Of a DNA stretch of 64,000 nucleotides, positions 1 through 8,284 are shown piece after piece. Origin of the DNA: an uncultured Prevotellaceae bacterium (GTDB lineage Bacteria > Bacteroidota > Bacteroidia > Bacteroidales > UBA932); contig CAMVFZ010000001.1 of assembly GCA_947166905.1 (NCBI GenBank), forward strand, positions 186,001 to 250,000, given 5' to 3'. The notes beneath the pieces were generated by a model. The model was not told the DNA's origin. It worked only from the letters and a program-made list of their open reading frames with translations, and ran no database searches. Positions within the stretch are counted from its first letter, which is position 1; the number at the start of each line of letters is the position of its first letter. Both the position numbers and the translations under genes were made by a program.

Positions 1-2
1 AC

Positions 3-506
3 GCTTCACGCTTTGTCAAGCTTTACAACTACAACGCCAAGGAAGACAAGATGGTAGAACAGACCGATGCCTACGAGCCCCGCAGCGAGCGCATCGCCAA
101 CTATAAGTTCGGTTACGACACACCCGTCTTCTCCCCCACCGGCGGCATGAAGATATCCGCATGCGATCTTGCCCGCTACATGATGATGCACATGGGTTGG
201 GGGACCTCTCCCGACGGCGTAACTCTCATTACCAAAGAGCATTCAGAGTCCATGCAGACTCCCCGTTCGGATGACGAGCACTACGGCCTAGCTATCTGGC
301 ACGATTTTGACAGGATTCCCGGCGTTGAACTGGTGGGCCACACCGGCGGAGCCTACGGACTTCGCAGCGCAATGTTCTGGGCACCGGACCGCAGCTTCGG
401 CCTTGTTATGATTAGCAGCGGCTGCAAGGTAGACGGAGAAGGCGAGCAGAACATTATCACCGGAACACTCAACCGCATGTACAATCACTTTGTTAAGACA
501 AAATAA
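3..506 (+). CDS. Serine hydrolase, beta-lactamase (class C) family, C-terminal part
   Basis: The reading frame is open from the window edge, so the N-terminus with the catalytic SxxK motif lies outside; about 167 residues remain. The visible part has the SPTGGMKIS stretch and a helix DLARYMMMHM typical of PF00144 serine hydrolases, then HTGGAYG, which fits the third active-site motif (HxG in place of KTG). Family members are exported penicillin-binding-protein-like esterases or peptidases, and the substrate cannot be told from this piece. The track's start at 51 is an internal Met. A thioredoxin-like gene follows after 9 bases and may be cotranscribed. Confidence 0.8.
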   Translation, partial: ASRFVKLYNYNAKEDKMVEQTDAYEPRSERIANYKFGYDTPVFSPTGGMKISACDLARYMMMHMGWGTSPDGVTLITKEHSESMQTPRSDDEHYGLAIWHDFDRIPGVELVGHTGGAYGLRSAMFWAPDRSFGLVMISSGCKVDGEGEQNIITGTLNRMYNHFVKTK

Positions 507-515
507 AGATACTCA

Positions 516-1028
516 ATGAAAAGAATACTTTCAGTTATAGTTCTGGTTGCAGCAATGGCTGCATTCATTCCTGCAAAAGCACAGGAAGAACTCAAAAAGG
601 TTTACGACGACGAGATTAATCCCATCGAGCAGATAGACAACGCCCTGGCCCAGGCCGGTGCAGAAGGCAAATTCGTAATTTGCCAGGTGGGCGGCAACTG
701 GTGCCCCTGGTGCCTTCGCTTCGCGGCATTCATCACCGCCGATGCCGACATCAGCAAGCTAATTGCCGACAACTTCGTTTACATCCATGTAAACTTCGAT
801 CCCAGGGCCAACAGAAAAGACCCGGCAAAGGCAGAACTCGCAGGACAGATGATGAAGAAGGTAGGCAATCCCGGCCGCTTCGGTTATCCTGTCTTCGTGG
901 TTCTTGATGCCACAGGCAAGGTACTGCACATCCAGGACTCAAGTTTCCTGGAAGAAGGCAAAGGCTACGACAAGGAAAAAGTTGTACGTTTCTTCAAAAA
1001 CTGGACGCCGTCTGCCGTTAACAAATAA
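516..1028 (+). CDS. Secreted thioredoxin-fold protein with CPWC active site
   Basis: The protein has 170 residues and begins with a signal peptide (MKRILSVIVLVAAMAAFIPAKA, cleavage near residue 22). The motif NWCPWCLRF near residue 66 is a thioredoxin CxxC active site, and the pattern downstream (residue loss of charge, GYPVFVVLD, then a C-terminal helix) fits the thioredoxin fold, close to the DsbD-gamma/DUF255-like exported thioredoxins. It is probably a periplasmic disulfide reductase or a maturation factor. It follows the serine hydrolase by 9 bases. The partner is unknown. Confidence 0.8.
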   Translation: MKRILSVIVLVAAMAAFIPAKAQEELKKVYDDEINPIEQIDNALAQAGAEGKFVICQVGGNWCPWCLRFAAFITADADISKLIADNFVYIHVNFDPRANRKDPAKAELAGQMMKKVGNPGRFGYPVFVVLDATGKVLHIQDSSFLEEGKGYDKEKVVRFFKNWTPSAVNK

Positions 1029-1036
1029 AAATAAAG

Positions 1037-1044
1037 TATATTTG
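1037..1044 (+). promoter_or_regulatory. Candidate -7 box for the parAB operon
   Basis: TATATTTG matches the Bacteroidota TAnnTTTG box. It lies in the 40-base gap before parA and would give a start near 1049 and a leader of about 20 nt. I see no good TTTG at the -33 spacing, so the support is the -7 box alone. Confidence 0.45.
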
Positions 1045-1068
1045 CAGATTGCATAAATAATACAGAAT

Positions 1069-1872
1069 ATGGGAAAAGTTATAGCAATAGCCAACCAGAA
1101 AGGCGGAGTAGGAAAGACCACTACGGCCATCAACCTTGCCGCATCCCTGGCTGTGCTGGAGAAGAAGGTTCTTGTCATAGACTCGGACCCCCAGGCCAAC
1201 ACCACGTCCGGCCTTAACTTCTCCCCTGAAGACGATCAGAAAAGAACTCTGTATGAGGTACTTATCGGAGAACTTGACATCCGTGACGCCCTCATCCAGA
1301 CAGAGATGAACAATCTGCATATGATCCCCTCCCACATCAACCTTGTGGGTGCGGAAATAGAAATGCTCAAAATAGATGACCGCGAGTCCGTTATGCGCAA
1401 AGCCCTTGCGCCGATTCTTAACGACTACGACTACATCATCATTGACTGCTCCCCTTCCCTGGGCCTTATTACGGTAAACGCGCTTGTCGCCGCCAACTCC
1501 GTAATCATTCCTGTTCAGCCTGAATTCTTCGCCCTGGAAGGCCTTGGCAAGCTGCTCCAAACTATCCGCATAGTCCAGAACAGCCTTAACCAGGACCTTA
1601 CAATAGAGGGTTTTGTAGTCACAATGTTCGACGGCCGCACCAAGGTTCACACCCAGGTGGTAGGAGAACTCAGGGAGCATTTCAAAGACATGGTCTTCAA
1701 GACCATCATCCAAAGAAACATCAGGTTGTCCGAGGCCCCGTCACACGGAAAGCCAATCATACTTTACGACGTGATGAGCAACGGTACGACCAATTATTTA
1801 AATCTAGCCAAAGAGGTACTGCAGCGTAACTCTGAGTACCCTATGGACGAAGACGGAGAAGACTATGAATAA
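1069..1872 (+). CDS. parA: Chromosome-partitioning ATPase ParA/Soj
   Basis: This is a 267-residue ParA/MinD-type ATPase. The deviant Walker A motif KGGVGKTTTAIN is at residues 10-21, the DSDPQANTT segment near residue 43 is Walker A', and IIIDCSPSLG near residue 124 is Walker B. ParA binds nucleoid DNA and is stimulated by ParB to move origin regions. The stop overlaps the parB start by 8 bases, so the two are translationally coupled. The length matches chromosomal Soj proteins rather than plasmid ParA with an N-terminal HTH. Confidence 0.95.
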   Translation: MGKVIAIANQKGGVGKTTTAINLAASLAVLEKKVLVIDSDPQANTTSGLNFSPEDDQKRTLYEVLIGELDIRDALIQTEMNNLHMIPSHINLVGAEIEMLKIDDRESVMRKALAPILNDYDYIIIDCSPSLGLITVNALVAANSVIIPVQPEFFALEGLGKLLQTIRIVQNSLNQDLTIEGFVVTMFDGRTKVHTQVVGELREHFKDMVFKTIIQRNIRLSEAPSHGKPIILYDVMSNGTTNYLNLAKEVLQRNSEYPMDEDGEDYE

Positions 1873-2794
1873 ACCCGTTCATGGCCTTGGAAAAGGCCTC
1901 GGAGCCCTTCTGGGCGACGTAGACAGCGTTCAGTCACTGCGCAAGCCTATCGGCTACGTCAACAAGGAAATCGCCGGAGCAAAGGAGCCCCAGGATACAT
2001 CGGACATCCTTCGTATCCCCATCGATATGATTGAGCCCAACCCTTTCCAGCCCCGTATGTCCTTCGACAAAGAGGCCCTGGAAGAGCTGGCAGAGAGTAT
2101 CCGCACCTTCGGCCTTATCCAGCCCGTGACGGTTCGTCATAAAGTCAACGGCAAATACCAGATTATCAGCGGTGAGCGCCGTTACCGCGCATGCCGCCTG
2201 GCAGGCCTGGACATGATTCCGGCCTATATCCGCGATGCCAACGACCAGGGAATGCTGGAGATGGCCATCGTAGAGAACATCCAGAGAGAGAACCTTGACC
2301 CTATAGAAGTGGCCATGAGCTACCGCCGCCTGATTGAGGAGTGCAACCTTACCCAGGAACAGATGGCAGAGCGCGTAGGAAAGAAACGCGTTTCCGTAAC
2401 CAACTATCTGCGCCTGCTCAAGCTGCCAGCAAAGGTTCAGCACGACATCAAGGTGGGCCTTCTTTCCGTCGGCCACGCAAAAGTCCTTCTTTCAGTGGAG
2501 GATCCTGTTGCCCAGGAGCAGCTCTGCGATCTTGTAATCAAGAATGACATGAGCGTCCGCGCCCTTGAAGACAAGCTCAAAAAACTTGCAAAAGGCGTAG
2601 AAGAGCCCGCTCCGGCAAAGGAGCAGGAGCTCCCGGAAGATTACTACAAGGTTCTGGAGCATCTTGGAAAGTACTTCGGCAACAACATAAGCCTCAAGCG
2701 TACTGCAGGCGGCAAGGGAACCATGACCGTCCGCTTTGACTCAGACGCAGAGATGCAAGCCTTCCTCAAGGCCCTGGAAGAATCAGGAATTTAA
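1865..2794 (+). CDS. parB: Chromosome-partitioning protein ParB/Spo0J
   Basis: The protein has 309 residues. It starts with the conserved GLGKGLGALLG box that contacts ParA. The ParB/Sulfiredoxin-type CTPase domain follows at about 55-145 (NPFQPR, SGERRYRACR, VENIQRENL). A helix-turn-helix of about 145-220 reads parS. The C-terminal 60 residues probably dimerise. It overlaps parA and is followed within 9 bases by the DUF5683 gene. I found no full parS palindrome in this window. Confidence 0.95.
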   Translation: MNKPVHGLGKGLGALLGDVDSVQSLRKPIGYVNKEIAGAKEPQDTSDILRIPIDMIEPNPFQPRMSFDKEALEELAESIRTFGLIQPVTVRHKVNGKYQIISGERRYRACRLAGLDMIPAYIRDANDQGMLEMAIVENIQRENLDPIEVAMSYRRLIEECNLTQEQMAERVGKKRVSVTNYLRLLKLPAKVQHDIKVGLLSVGHAKVLLSVEDPVAQEQLCDLVIKNDMSVRALEDKLKKLAKGVEEPAPAKEQELPEDYYKVLEHLGKYFGNNISLKRTAGGKGTMTVRFDSDAEMQAFLKALEESGI

Positions 2795-2803
2795 GGACGG
2801 CCG

Positions 2804-3733
2804 ATGCGTAAATTCCTGGTAATATCCATACTAGCCCTGTTCAGCCTGATTTTCAGTCAGGTTTTTTCCCGTGCGCAGAACTACGGAGAAAGCGGCTTCC
2901 GAAAGGATGCCTTCACCCAGAGTTATAACCAGGATACCTTGAGCCGCAGGGATACGTCGGACGTACTGTTTTCCTTCAGCGAATACTTTGGCGCAATCCG
3001 CGGCAAGAACCCTATCGACAACGGCAAACTCTTTGCTGGCTCCATGGTTTTCCTTGGCGGCCAGCAGATGTATAACCGCCAGTACTGGAAACTGCCGATA
3101 GTTTACGGTAGCATCGGCGCCGGTATCGGTCTTGGTGTGCACTACAATAAAAAATGGCATTCCACAGGGGATGACAGCTTCAGGAAAAAGAGAAACTGGT
3201 GCATAGCGGGGGCCGGAATCGCCTACTGGTGGATGCTGATGGACGGTACGTTCAATTATCACCGAGGAGAGGAAGATACCCACATAAGGGCCTCTAAGGC
3301 AACTGTTTACTCCCTGCTCTGCCCCGGCTTGGGACAGATTTACAACAGGGACTACTGGAAGATTCCCATCTACTATACGGGCCTTATCTTCACAGCCAGC
3401 TACTACCGCCACTGGAATATAAATTACAAGCGATACAAACGCATTTACAACGAGATTACCAATCCCGATATCGAATATACCGGACGTATAACAGAGTCCA
3501 CGGCACTGTACTACAGGAATATTTCACGCCGTTACAGGGACTACTTCGCGGCCGGTTTCATAGCGGTTTATCTACTGCAAGTAATTGATGCCAACGTATT
3601 TGCATTCATGCAGAACTTTGAGGTAGACGATAACCTGTCCATAGACATCAGCCCTACCGTACTGGCACCGGATAACTGCTATGCAAGCAATGCCTCCTTC
3701 GGACTGGGAATGAGAATCGGACTGACATTTTAA
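2804..3733 (+). CDS. DUF5683 domain envelope protein
   Basis: The 309-residue protein has an N-terminal signal (MRKFLVISILALFSLIFSQVFS) and the DUF5683 hallmark GLGQIYNRDYWKIPI near residue 172, followed by RYRDYFAAGF and a conserved C-terminal segment. A second, degenerate copy of the hallmark (GGQQMYNRQYWKLPI) occurs near residue 83, so the hydrophobic unit appears duplicated. The function of DUF5683 is unknown. Its place between parB and a lytic transglycosylase is typical of Bacteroidota and suggests an envelope role tied to division or segregation. Confidence 0.8.
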   Translation: MRKFLVISILALFSLIFSQVFSRAQNYGESGFRKDAFTQSYNQDTLSRRDTSDVLFSFSEYFGAIRGKNPIDNGKLFAGSMVFLGGQQMYNRQYWKLPIVYGSIGAGIGLGVHYNKKWHSTGDDSFRKKRNWCIAGAGIAYWWMLMDGTFNYHRGEEDTHIRASKATVYSLLCPGLGQIYNRDYWKIPIYYTGLIFTASYYRHWNINYKRYKRIYNEITNPDIEYTGRITESTALYYRNISRRYRDYFAAGFIAVYLLQVIDANVFAFMQNFEVDDNLSIDISPTVLAPDNCYASNASFGLGMRIGLTF

Positions 3734-3739
3734 CAACAT

Positions 3740-5347
3740 ATGAAGATTTACGAGAAGATTTTGGCCCTTGTTGCGGCCGCCGGCATTGTGACCGGTTGCG
3801 CCGTTTCCGGGAATTCACTTAAGAGCGAAAACACACGACTGCGTAATGAAATAGCCGCACTCCAGGCCCAGGTAGACGACCTTCTGGCAGAGCGCAACGC
3901 AACTGACAGCATCGCAGAAGAGATGATAATGGTGTACGAAGAGAACGAGGATCGCTCTTATTCCCAGGAAGAAGTGGACAGCCTTCTCAATCTCTGGTAT
4001 CTTCACCGCCAGGCCGGCGGAACCGAATCCCTTTTGGCCGCAGAAACAGAGATATTCTCTTCCAATGTGCCGGACAGCGTATTCATCAAGCGACTGGCCT
4101 CAATCAACTCATACATCACTCTTCCCTACAACGAGACCGTACGTAATTACATGATTATGTACGCAGAGAAGATGCCCAACAAGATGGCCAGCATGCTTAG
4201 CCTGGCAGAGTATTACTTCCCTATTTTTGAGGAAACCCTCAACGCCTACGACATGCCGCTGGAGCTCAAGTACATGGCTATAATCGAGTCTGCACTTAAT
4301 CCTACGGCCGTTTCACGCGCAAGGGCTAAGGGTATGTGGCAGTTCATTTACAATACTGCAAGATCCTACGGACTCAAGATAAACTCTTATGTTGACGAGC
4401 GCTTCGACCCCGTCAAATCAGCCGATGCAGCCGCCCGCTACATGAAGGACGCATACGACATCTTCGGCGACTGGAGCCTGGCGATATCGGCCTATAACTG
4501 TGGCTTCGGCAACGTAAGCAAGGCCATTCGCAGGGCCGGTGGCAAAAGGGATTTCTGGTCTATTTATCCTTATCTACCCAGGGAGACCAGAGGCTACATG
4601 CCTGCTTTCGTAGGCGCCATGTACGCCTTCAACTTCTACAAAGAGCATGGTATCCGCCCCGATGCTTCTCCGCTTCCCCCGCACGTAGATACCTTCTACA
4701 TCAACAAGAATCTCCACTTCAAGCAGATTAGCGAGGTCGTTGGCGTACCGGAGTCCGACCTGCACAACCTTAATCCGCAGTATATCAAAGACATAATCCC
4801 CGGTAACGAAGGCCGATGCATACTTCGCCTGCCCTCCAGGTTTACCAGCACCTTCATCGATTTCCAGGACTCAGTATACAATTACAAGGTTCAGGAGATA
4901 TTCTCTCCCGCCACTTTGGCCGATATCCACGACGGTGCATCCAGAGACTATGAGCGCGTTGTTTACAAAGTTAAGAGCGGCGACTATCTTGGCAGAATCG
5001 CAGCCCGCTACCATGTAACCGTGGCCCAGATCAAGAAGTGGAACAATCTGAAGAGCAACAACTTGCGTGTTGGCCAGAAACTGGAAATCTACCCCGGAGG
5101 CCGCGGTCCCGCAAAGGCATCAGAGACCAAGTCTTCAAAGAAAGAGACTACTGTCAAGGAGAGCACCACAGCCAAAGCTACAGCCAGTGGCGCAGAGTAT
5201 ACAATCTACAAGGTCAAGAAGGGAGATACCCTGTCTAAGATTGCCGCCAATTATCCCGGAGTTTCCGCCAAGAATATCATGGACTTCAACGGAATGAAGA
5301 GCAGCAAGATAAGCGTCGGACAGAAGATAAAGATTCCAAAGAAATAA
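3740..5347 (+). CDS. mltD: Membrane-bound lytic murein transglycosylase D with LysM repeats
   Basis: The 535-residue lipoprotein has a lipobox ending IVTGC at residue 20, then a coiled coil (residues about 28-60). An SLT transglycosylase domain spans about 150-310, with the catalytic Glu near residue 182 in AIIESALNP and the motif AKGMWQF. LysM repeats lie at about 406-450 (YKVKSGDYLGRIA) and 486-534 (YKVKKGDTLSKIA); residues 325-370 look like a degraded third LysM. It cleaves peptidoglycan glycan strands to 1,6-anhydro products at the cell wall. It is the last gene of the parAB operon, and a hairpin terminator follows at once. Confidence 0.9.
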   Translation: MKIYEKILALVAAAGIVTGCAVSGNSLKSENTRLRNEIAALQAQVDDLLAERNATDSIAEEMIMVYEENEDRSYSQEEVDSLLNLWYLHRQAGGTESLLAAETEIFSSNVPDSVFIKRLASINSYITLPYNETVRNYMIMYAEKMPNKMASMLSLAEYYFPIFEETLNAYDMPLELKYMAIIESALNPTAVSRARAKGMWQFIYNTARSYGLKINSYVDERFDPVKSADAAARYMKDAYDIFGDWSLAISAYNCGFGNVSKAIRRAGGKRDFWSIYPYLPRETRGYMPAFVGAMYAFNFYKEHGIRPDASPLPPHVDTFYINKNLHFKQISEVVGVPESDLHNLNPQYIKDIIPGNEGRCILRLPSRFTSTFIDFQDSVYNYKVQEIFSPATLADIHDGASRDYERVVYKVKSGDYLGRIAARYHVTVAQIKKWNNLKSNNLRVGQKLEIYPGGRGPAKASETKSSKKETTVKESTTAKATASGAEYTIYKVKKGDTLSKIAANYPGVSAKNIMDFNGMKSSKISVGQKIKIPKK

Positions 5348-5350
5348 AGC

Positions 5351-7039
5351 CTAAAAGTTATAAGCCATCGCAAGCCGCACTTCCGGTACCGATGGCTTTT
5401 TCTTTTGCCAATAGCCGGTGTACGACGCCCGCAGATAACAGGCCAGGGACTGCCTGCCCCCGAAGCGTATCTTGGTGTTAAGGTAGGCCGACAGTGCAAA
5501 GCCCCGGCCATAATAGGCTGGAATAAGGAAACTCCCAGGCGCATCACGCTCGTAGCTGTACACCCTGTCCGCCCATTTAACGGCGTCAAAAACTGTGACC
5601 CGCAGCCACAGCACACCCTTGTCCGCTTTTTCCAAAGCAGCTTCCAGATAGGCCAGAAGGCCATTATTGGCACTATGAACCCAATCGAGCCGGCCGTTAA
5701 CCTTAAGGCTGGTAGCGGAGTAACACAGGTCTGTCCGAAGGTCTGTACGTACCTTCTCGTTTCCGTAATTGCGATGCTTGCCAACAGCCCTGAGCTTCAG
5801 GGCCAGGGAGCTGCTTAACTTGAAAACATCCGTAATGCTTAGCTTTATCTGTTTCTGATTCTTGGACAGGCGGCTGGCGGCATCGGCTGCTATTGCAAGG
5901 TCCCCGGCTCCGTAGGACAGGGTCAGCCCGGACTCGTCCGCGGTCTTGCTCCAGGTCCTTACCGCCCCGGCATACTTACCCTTGAAAAGCCTTGGATAAC
6001 ACCTTGCCTGAAAGCCGATGCGGCCGCGCTCCCCCACCGGAAAAACCGCTCCGCCAAGGGCAGCGATCGCCCTTGACTCAGGCTCCCAGCAGGCCTCGGC
6101 GAATACATCCTTTCCAGCCAGGCAGAAGCGTCCGTCTACGGACAGCGCGGAACTTGTGCCGGTTAAGCCCAATTGCCCCTTTGGAAGCAATAAGGTCACG
6201 TTGCCGCCCGGGAAGACCTTAATCTCTGTTTTCCCACCCTGGCAGCGCTCCCTTAGTCCCGGAAAAGACAGGAACGGGGTTATTACCAGCCGGCCGACAG
6301 ATAGTGAAGCGGCAAGCCCCCTGTGAGACGCTCCGCTGTAAGAAGAGGTCCCGGAGAGAGGAGAGCCCCTCTTATATAGGGACAAAGGAGAGGTTATCCC
6401 GCTAAGGGACATTCCGCTCCAAAGGGCCAGCCCCTGGCCGAAGCGCAGGTTGAAGTCCCCGGCCACAAGCTTCCACCCGGCCATAGCCCATGCCCCGTAA
6501 ACGGCCCAAGATGATGGTGGAAGCAGCTTTTTGTCTGCATATACGCTGCGGGCGGCAATGGCGGCATCGGCATTCCCTGACTTAAGGGTAAAGCGAGCCG
6601 CCCAGGCTGGGGAACCATCCTTCCACAAAAACTTGCCAAGGGCGGATCCCTCAAGCCTGCTGCTTTGGGACGCACCGGAAGGAGCGAATGAAAGGAAGGG
6701 CGCCAGGACCTTGGCCATGTACTCCCCTATGCCGTCCACCAGGGCAAATTCCGCCACTGAAAGTATATCGCCCAGCCGCTCCCGATAATCCAGGATGGAT
6801 GCCGCCTGATAGGCAGAAAAGAGGCCGGAGTCCACAAGGCCCGTCCTGCCTGCGGAATTAATGGCCACGGGGCGCGAGACAAGGGATTCTATCCGCAGCA
6901 AATCTTCTTCAGAGAGTTCCTCTTCTGTCCCAAAGAAAGTGTATACTGCCTGCTCCTGCGCAGGGCAAGGAATTGGCACACAAGCATTTACAACTACAGC
7001 GAACGCAGTAGCAAAAACAAATCTTAAAGTATTTCCCAT
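5351..7039 (-). CDS. Helix-hairpin-helix protein with predicted outer-membrane beta-barrel
   Basis: The 562-residue protein has a signal peptide (MGNTLRFVFATAFAVVVNACVPIPCPA) and then, at about 38-118, two helix-hairpin-helix units of ComEA type (RPVAINSAGRTGL; GDILSVAEFALVDGIGEYMAKVL). The remaining ~440 residues are alternating short beta-like strands ending in AMAYNF, with the C-terminal Phe typical of outer-membrane barrels. Proteins of this architecture occur across Bacteroidota but I know no defined function. HhH units usually bind DNA backbone, so surface DNA binding or uptake is a guess. Its stop is 3 bases from the mltD stop. Confidence 0.65.
   Translation of the reverse strand: MGNTLRFVFATAFAVVVNACVPIPCPAQEQAVYTFFGTEEELSEEDLLRIESLVSRPVAINSAGRTGLVDSGLFSAYQAASILDYRERLGDILSVAEFALVDGIGEYMAKVLAPFLSFAPSGASQSSRLEGSALGKFLWKDGSPAWAARFTLKSGNADAAIAARSVYADKKLLPPSSWAVYGAWAMAGWKLVAGDFNLRFGQGLALWSGMSLSGITSPLSLYKRGSPLSGTSSYSGASHRGLAASLSVGRLVITPFLSFPGLRERCQGGKTEIKVFPGGNVTLLLPKGQLGLTGTSSALSVDGRFCLAGKDVFAEACWEPESRAIAALGGAVFPVGERGRIGFQARCYPRLFKGKYAGAVRTWSKTADESGLTLSYGAGDLAIAADAASRLSKNQKQIKLSITDVFKLSSSLALKLRAVGKHRNYGNEKVRTDLRTDLCYSATSLKVNGRLDWVHSANNGLLAYLEAALEKADKGVLWLRVTVFDAVKWADRVYSYERDAPGSFLIPAYYGRGFALSAYLNTKIRFGGRQSLACYLRASYTGYWQKKKPSVPEVRLAMAYNF
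5362..5404 (+). terminator. Rho-independent terminator of mltD, embedded in the opposing gene
   Basis: A perfect 9-bp stem AAGCCATCG / CGATGGCTT (5362-5370 and 5390-5398) with a 19-nt loop is followed by TTTCTTTT. It lies 15 bases past the mltD stop and inside the 3' coding end of the minus-strand gene 5351-7039, so that gene's C-terminus is constrained by a terminator on the other strand. Confidence 0.75.
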
Positions 7040-7079
7040 ACAACATAAGAACTATGTTGCTTTCCCCTGGGTTCTACCG

Positions 7080-7087
7080 CAAATATA
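7080..7087 (-). promoter_or_regulatory. -7 promoter box for the helix-hairpin-helix gene
   Basis: On the minus strand the sequence reads TATATTTG, giving a predicted start near 7075 and a leader of about 36 nt. The leader contains a small inverted repeat (AACATA-gttct-TATGTT). The box lies directly after the upstream gene's terminator, which supports an independent transcript. No -33 TTTG is evident. Confidence 0.5.
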
Positions 7088-7088
7088 C

Positions 7089-7118
7089 AAAAAAAGCGTC
7101 GCCGGAGCGACACTTTTT
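7089..7118 (-). terminator. Terminator of the outer-membrane protein gene 7117-8208
   Basis: The stem GTCGC / GCGAC with loop CGGA is extended past one mismatch by AAAAAG / CTTTTT, giving a hairpin flanked by A and T tracts. On the minus strand it is followed by a run of T. It overlaps the stop codon of 7117-8208. The symmetry means it could also stop plus-strand transcripts. Confidence 0.7.
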
Positions 7119-8208
7119 AAAACTTTATTCCTTCCAGATTGAATCTCAGCGAAACCACCTGCTGCCATCCCAGGAAACCGTCTTTGCCAAAGTGCGCCCG
7201 GGCTGCAACGCGCAGAGAAAGTGACTTGGTTAGCTGTGGCTCCCATGAGAGCTCTGCCCTGTCGTAAAAACCAGTGTAGAACGGAAGTCCGGGATAAAGG
7301 TTGTTTCCGTAGATTAGCCCGGCCTCGTCCCTCTCATGGTACATAGCCTGAAGATTATCTCCAAAATAGCTTATATTCCTGAAAATTATATTCTTACGCT
7401 GCGCCGTAAGGGTAATTTCCGCCCCAACCGGGAAATCCGGCTTATCCTGGATCTTCCTATTGCGCTGATAACCTGCAAGAACGCCGGCCTGGATAGAAAG
7501 CTCCTTCCATCCGGGTGCGTATCCAGAAAAATCGGCCTTGGCCCATGGCTCAAGAAGATGGTTGTCAACAACTCCGGGAGCCAATTCAGAGCAGGCGTAG
7601 TGATAAAAAACGCCGGTCCAGCCAAGTGTGAGCCAGTCTGAGGCCCTGTAACTACCGGCAGAGAAAAGCTGGAAGCGTTCCCTTACCTCGTGACCAAGTT
7701 TGCCCATCCAGTCGCAGCCAAACTCCGTATAAAAGTTACCCTTTTGCCACTTGAGCAATATACCTTCAAGATTGCGGTCATTGAAAACAAGGGAATCGGA
7801 GTAAAAGGCCTCTGAATAACTGCCCTCCATAAGGCGGCGCGGGAAAACACCGGCGAAGCCCTGGAACCTGCCGCCATCGGCATTGACATCGGCCTTATAG
7901 TAAATGACGGCCTCTTTGGCAACATGACGCCATGATGATTCACCCATGTCATGACGGAGGTCTACTCCGCCGATGATGCTATGCTTTGCATTGGGGTTTT
8001 GCAGCCATGAAAGGCCAAGGGTAGGAGTAAAAACAACTGCGTGCTCTGTATACGAAGGCGTTACCTTGTCACTGGAGGCAGAGAATTCTCGGTTGTCGAA
8101 GTGATACTGGAAATCTGCTCCATAATGAATTGTAACATCCTGACCGGACTGCGCCATCAGGGGCAGAGCGGCCAAAAACAAACCAAAACTTGCAATCCAT
8201 TTTCTCAT
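7117..8208 (-). CDS. Predicted outer-membrane beta-barrel protein, function unknown
   Basis: I take the Met at 8208 as start because the signal peptide MRKWIASFGLFLAALPLMAQ begins there; the track's longer start at 8301 adds an implausible leader that overlaps the promoter. The 363-residue product has regular alternating aromatic strands, no cysteine-rich or enzymatic motif, and ends in F, the usual last residue of outer-membrane barrels. I do not recognise a family. A -7 box ends 4 bases before the ATG (8213-8220), so the message may be leaderless. Confidence 0.6.
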   Translation of the reverse strand: MRKWIASFGLFLAALPLMAQSGQDVTIHYGADFQYHFDNREFSASSDKVTPSYTEHAVVFTPTLGLSWLQNPNAKHSIIGGVDLRHDMGESSWRHVAKEAVIYYKADVNADGGRFQGFAGVFPRRLMEGSYSEAFYSDSLVFNDRNLEGILLKWQKGNFYTEFGCDWMGKLGHEVRERFQLFSAGSYRASDWLTLGWTGVFYHYACSELAPGVVDNHLLEPWAKADFSGYAPGWKELSIQAGVLAGYQRNRKIQDKPDFPVGAEITLTAQRKNIIFRNISYFGDNLQAMYHERDEAGLIYGNNLYPGLPFYTGFYDRAELSWEPQLTKSLSLRVAARAHFGKDGFLGWQQVVSLRFNLEGIKF

Positions 8209-8212
8209 AGCG

Positions 8213-8220
8213 CAAAGATA
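8213..8220 (-). promoter_or_regulatory. -7 box placing the start point at the ATG (leaderless)
   Basis: TATCTTTG on the minus strand ends 4 bases from the ATG at 8208. If the spacing at the SRP RNA promoter (start 5 nt after the box) holds, the transcript starts on or next to the start codon. Confidence 0.45.
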
Positions 8221-8256
8221 GTGAAACAAAATGAATATTATTTCTGATAAAATACG

Positions 8257-8264
8257 TAACTTTG
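8257..8264 (+). promoter_or_regulatory. Candidate -7 box for hpt-adk-obgE
   Basis: TAACTTTG matches TAnnTTTG and lies 20 bases before the hpt ATG, giving a leader of about 16 nt. No TTTG stands at the -33 position. It forms a divergent pair with the box at 8213-8220. Confidence 0.4.
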
Positions 8265-8284
8265 AAAATCTTTTTACATAAACT

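Noticed and set aside
1018-1713. 231-codon minus-strand ORF opposite parA
   Set aside because: Shadow of parA; frame openness follows from codon composition.
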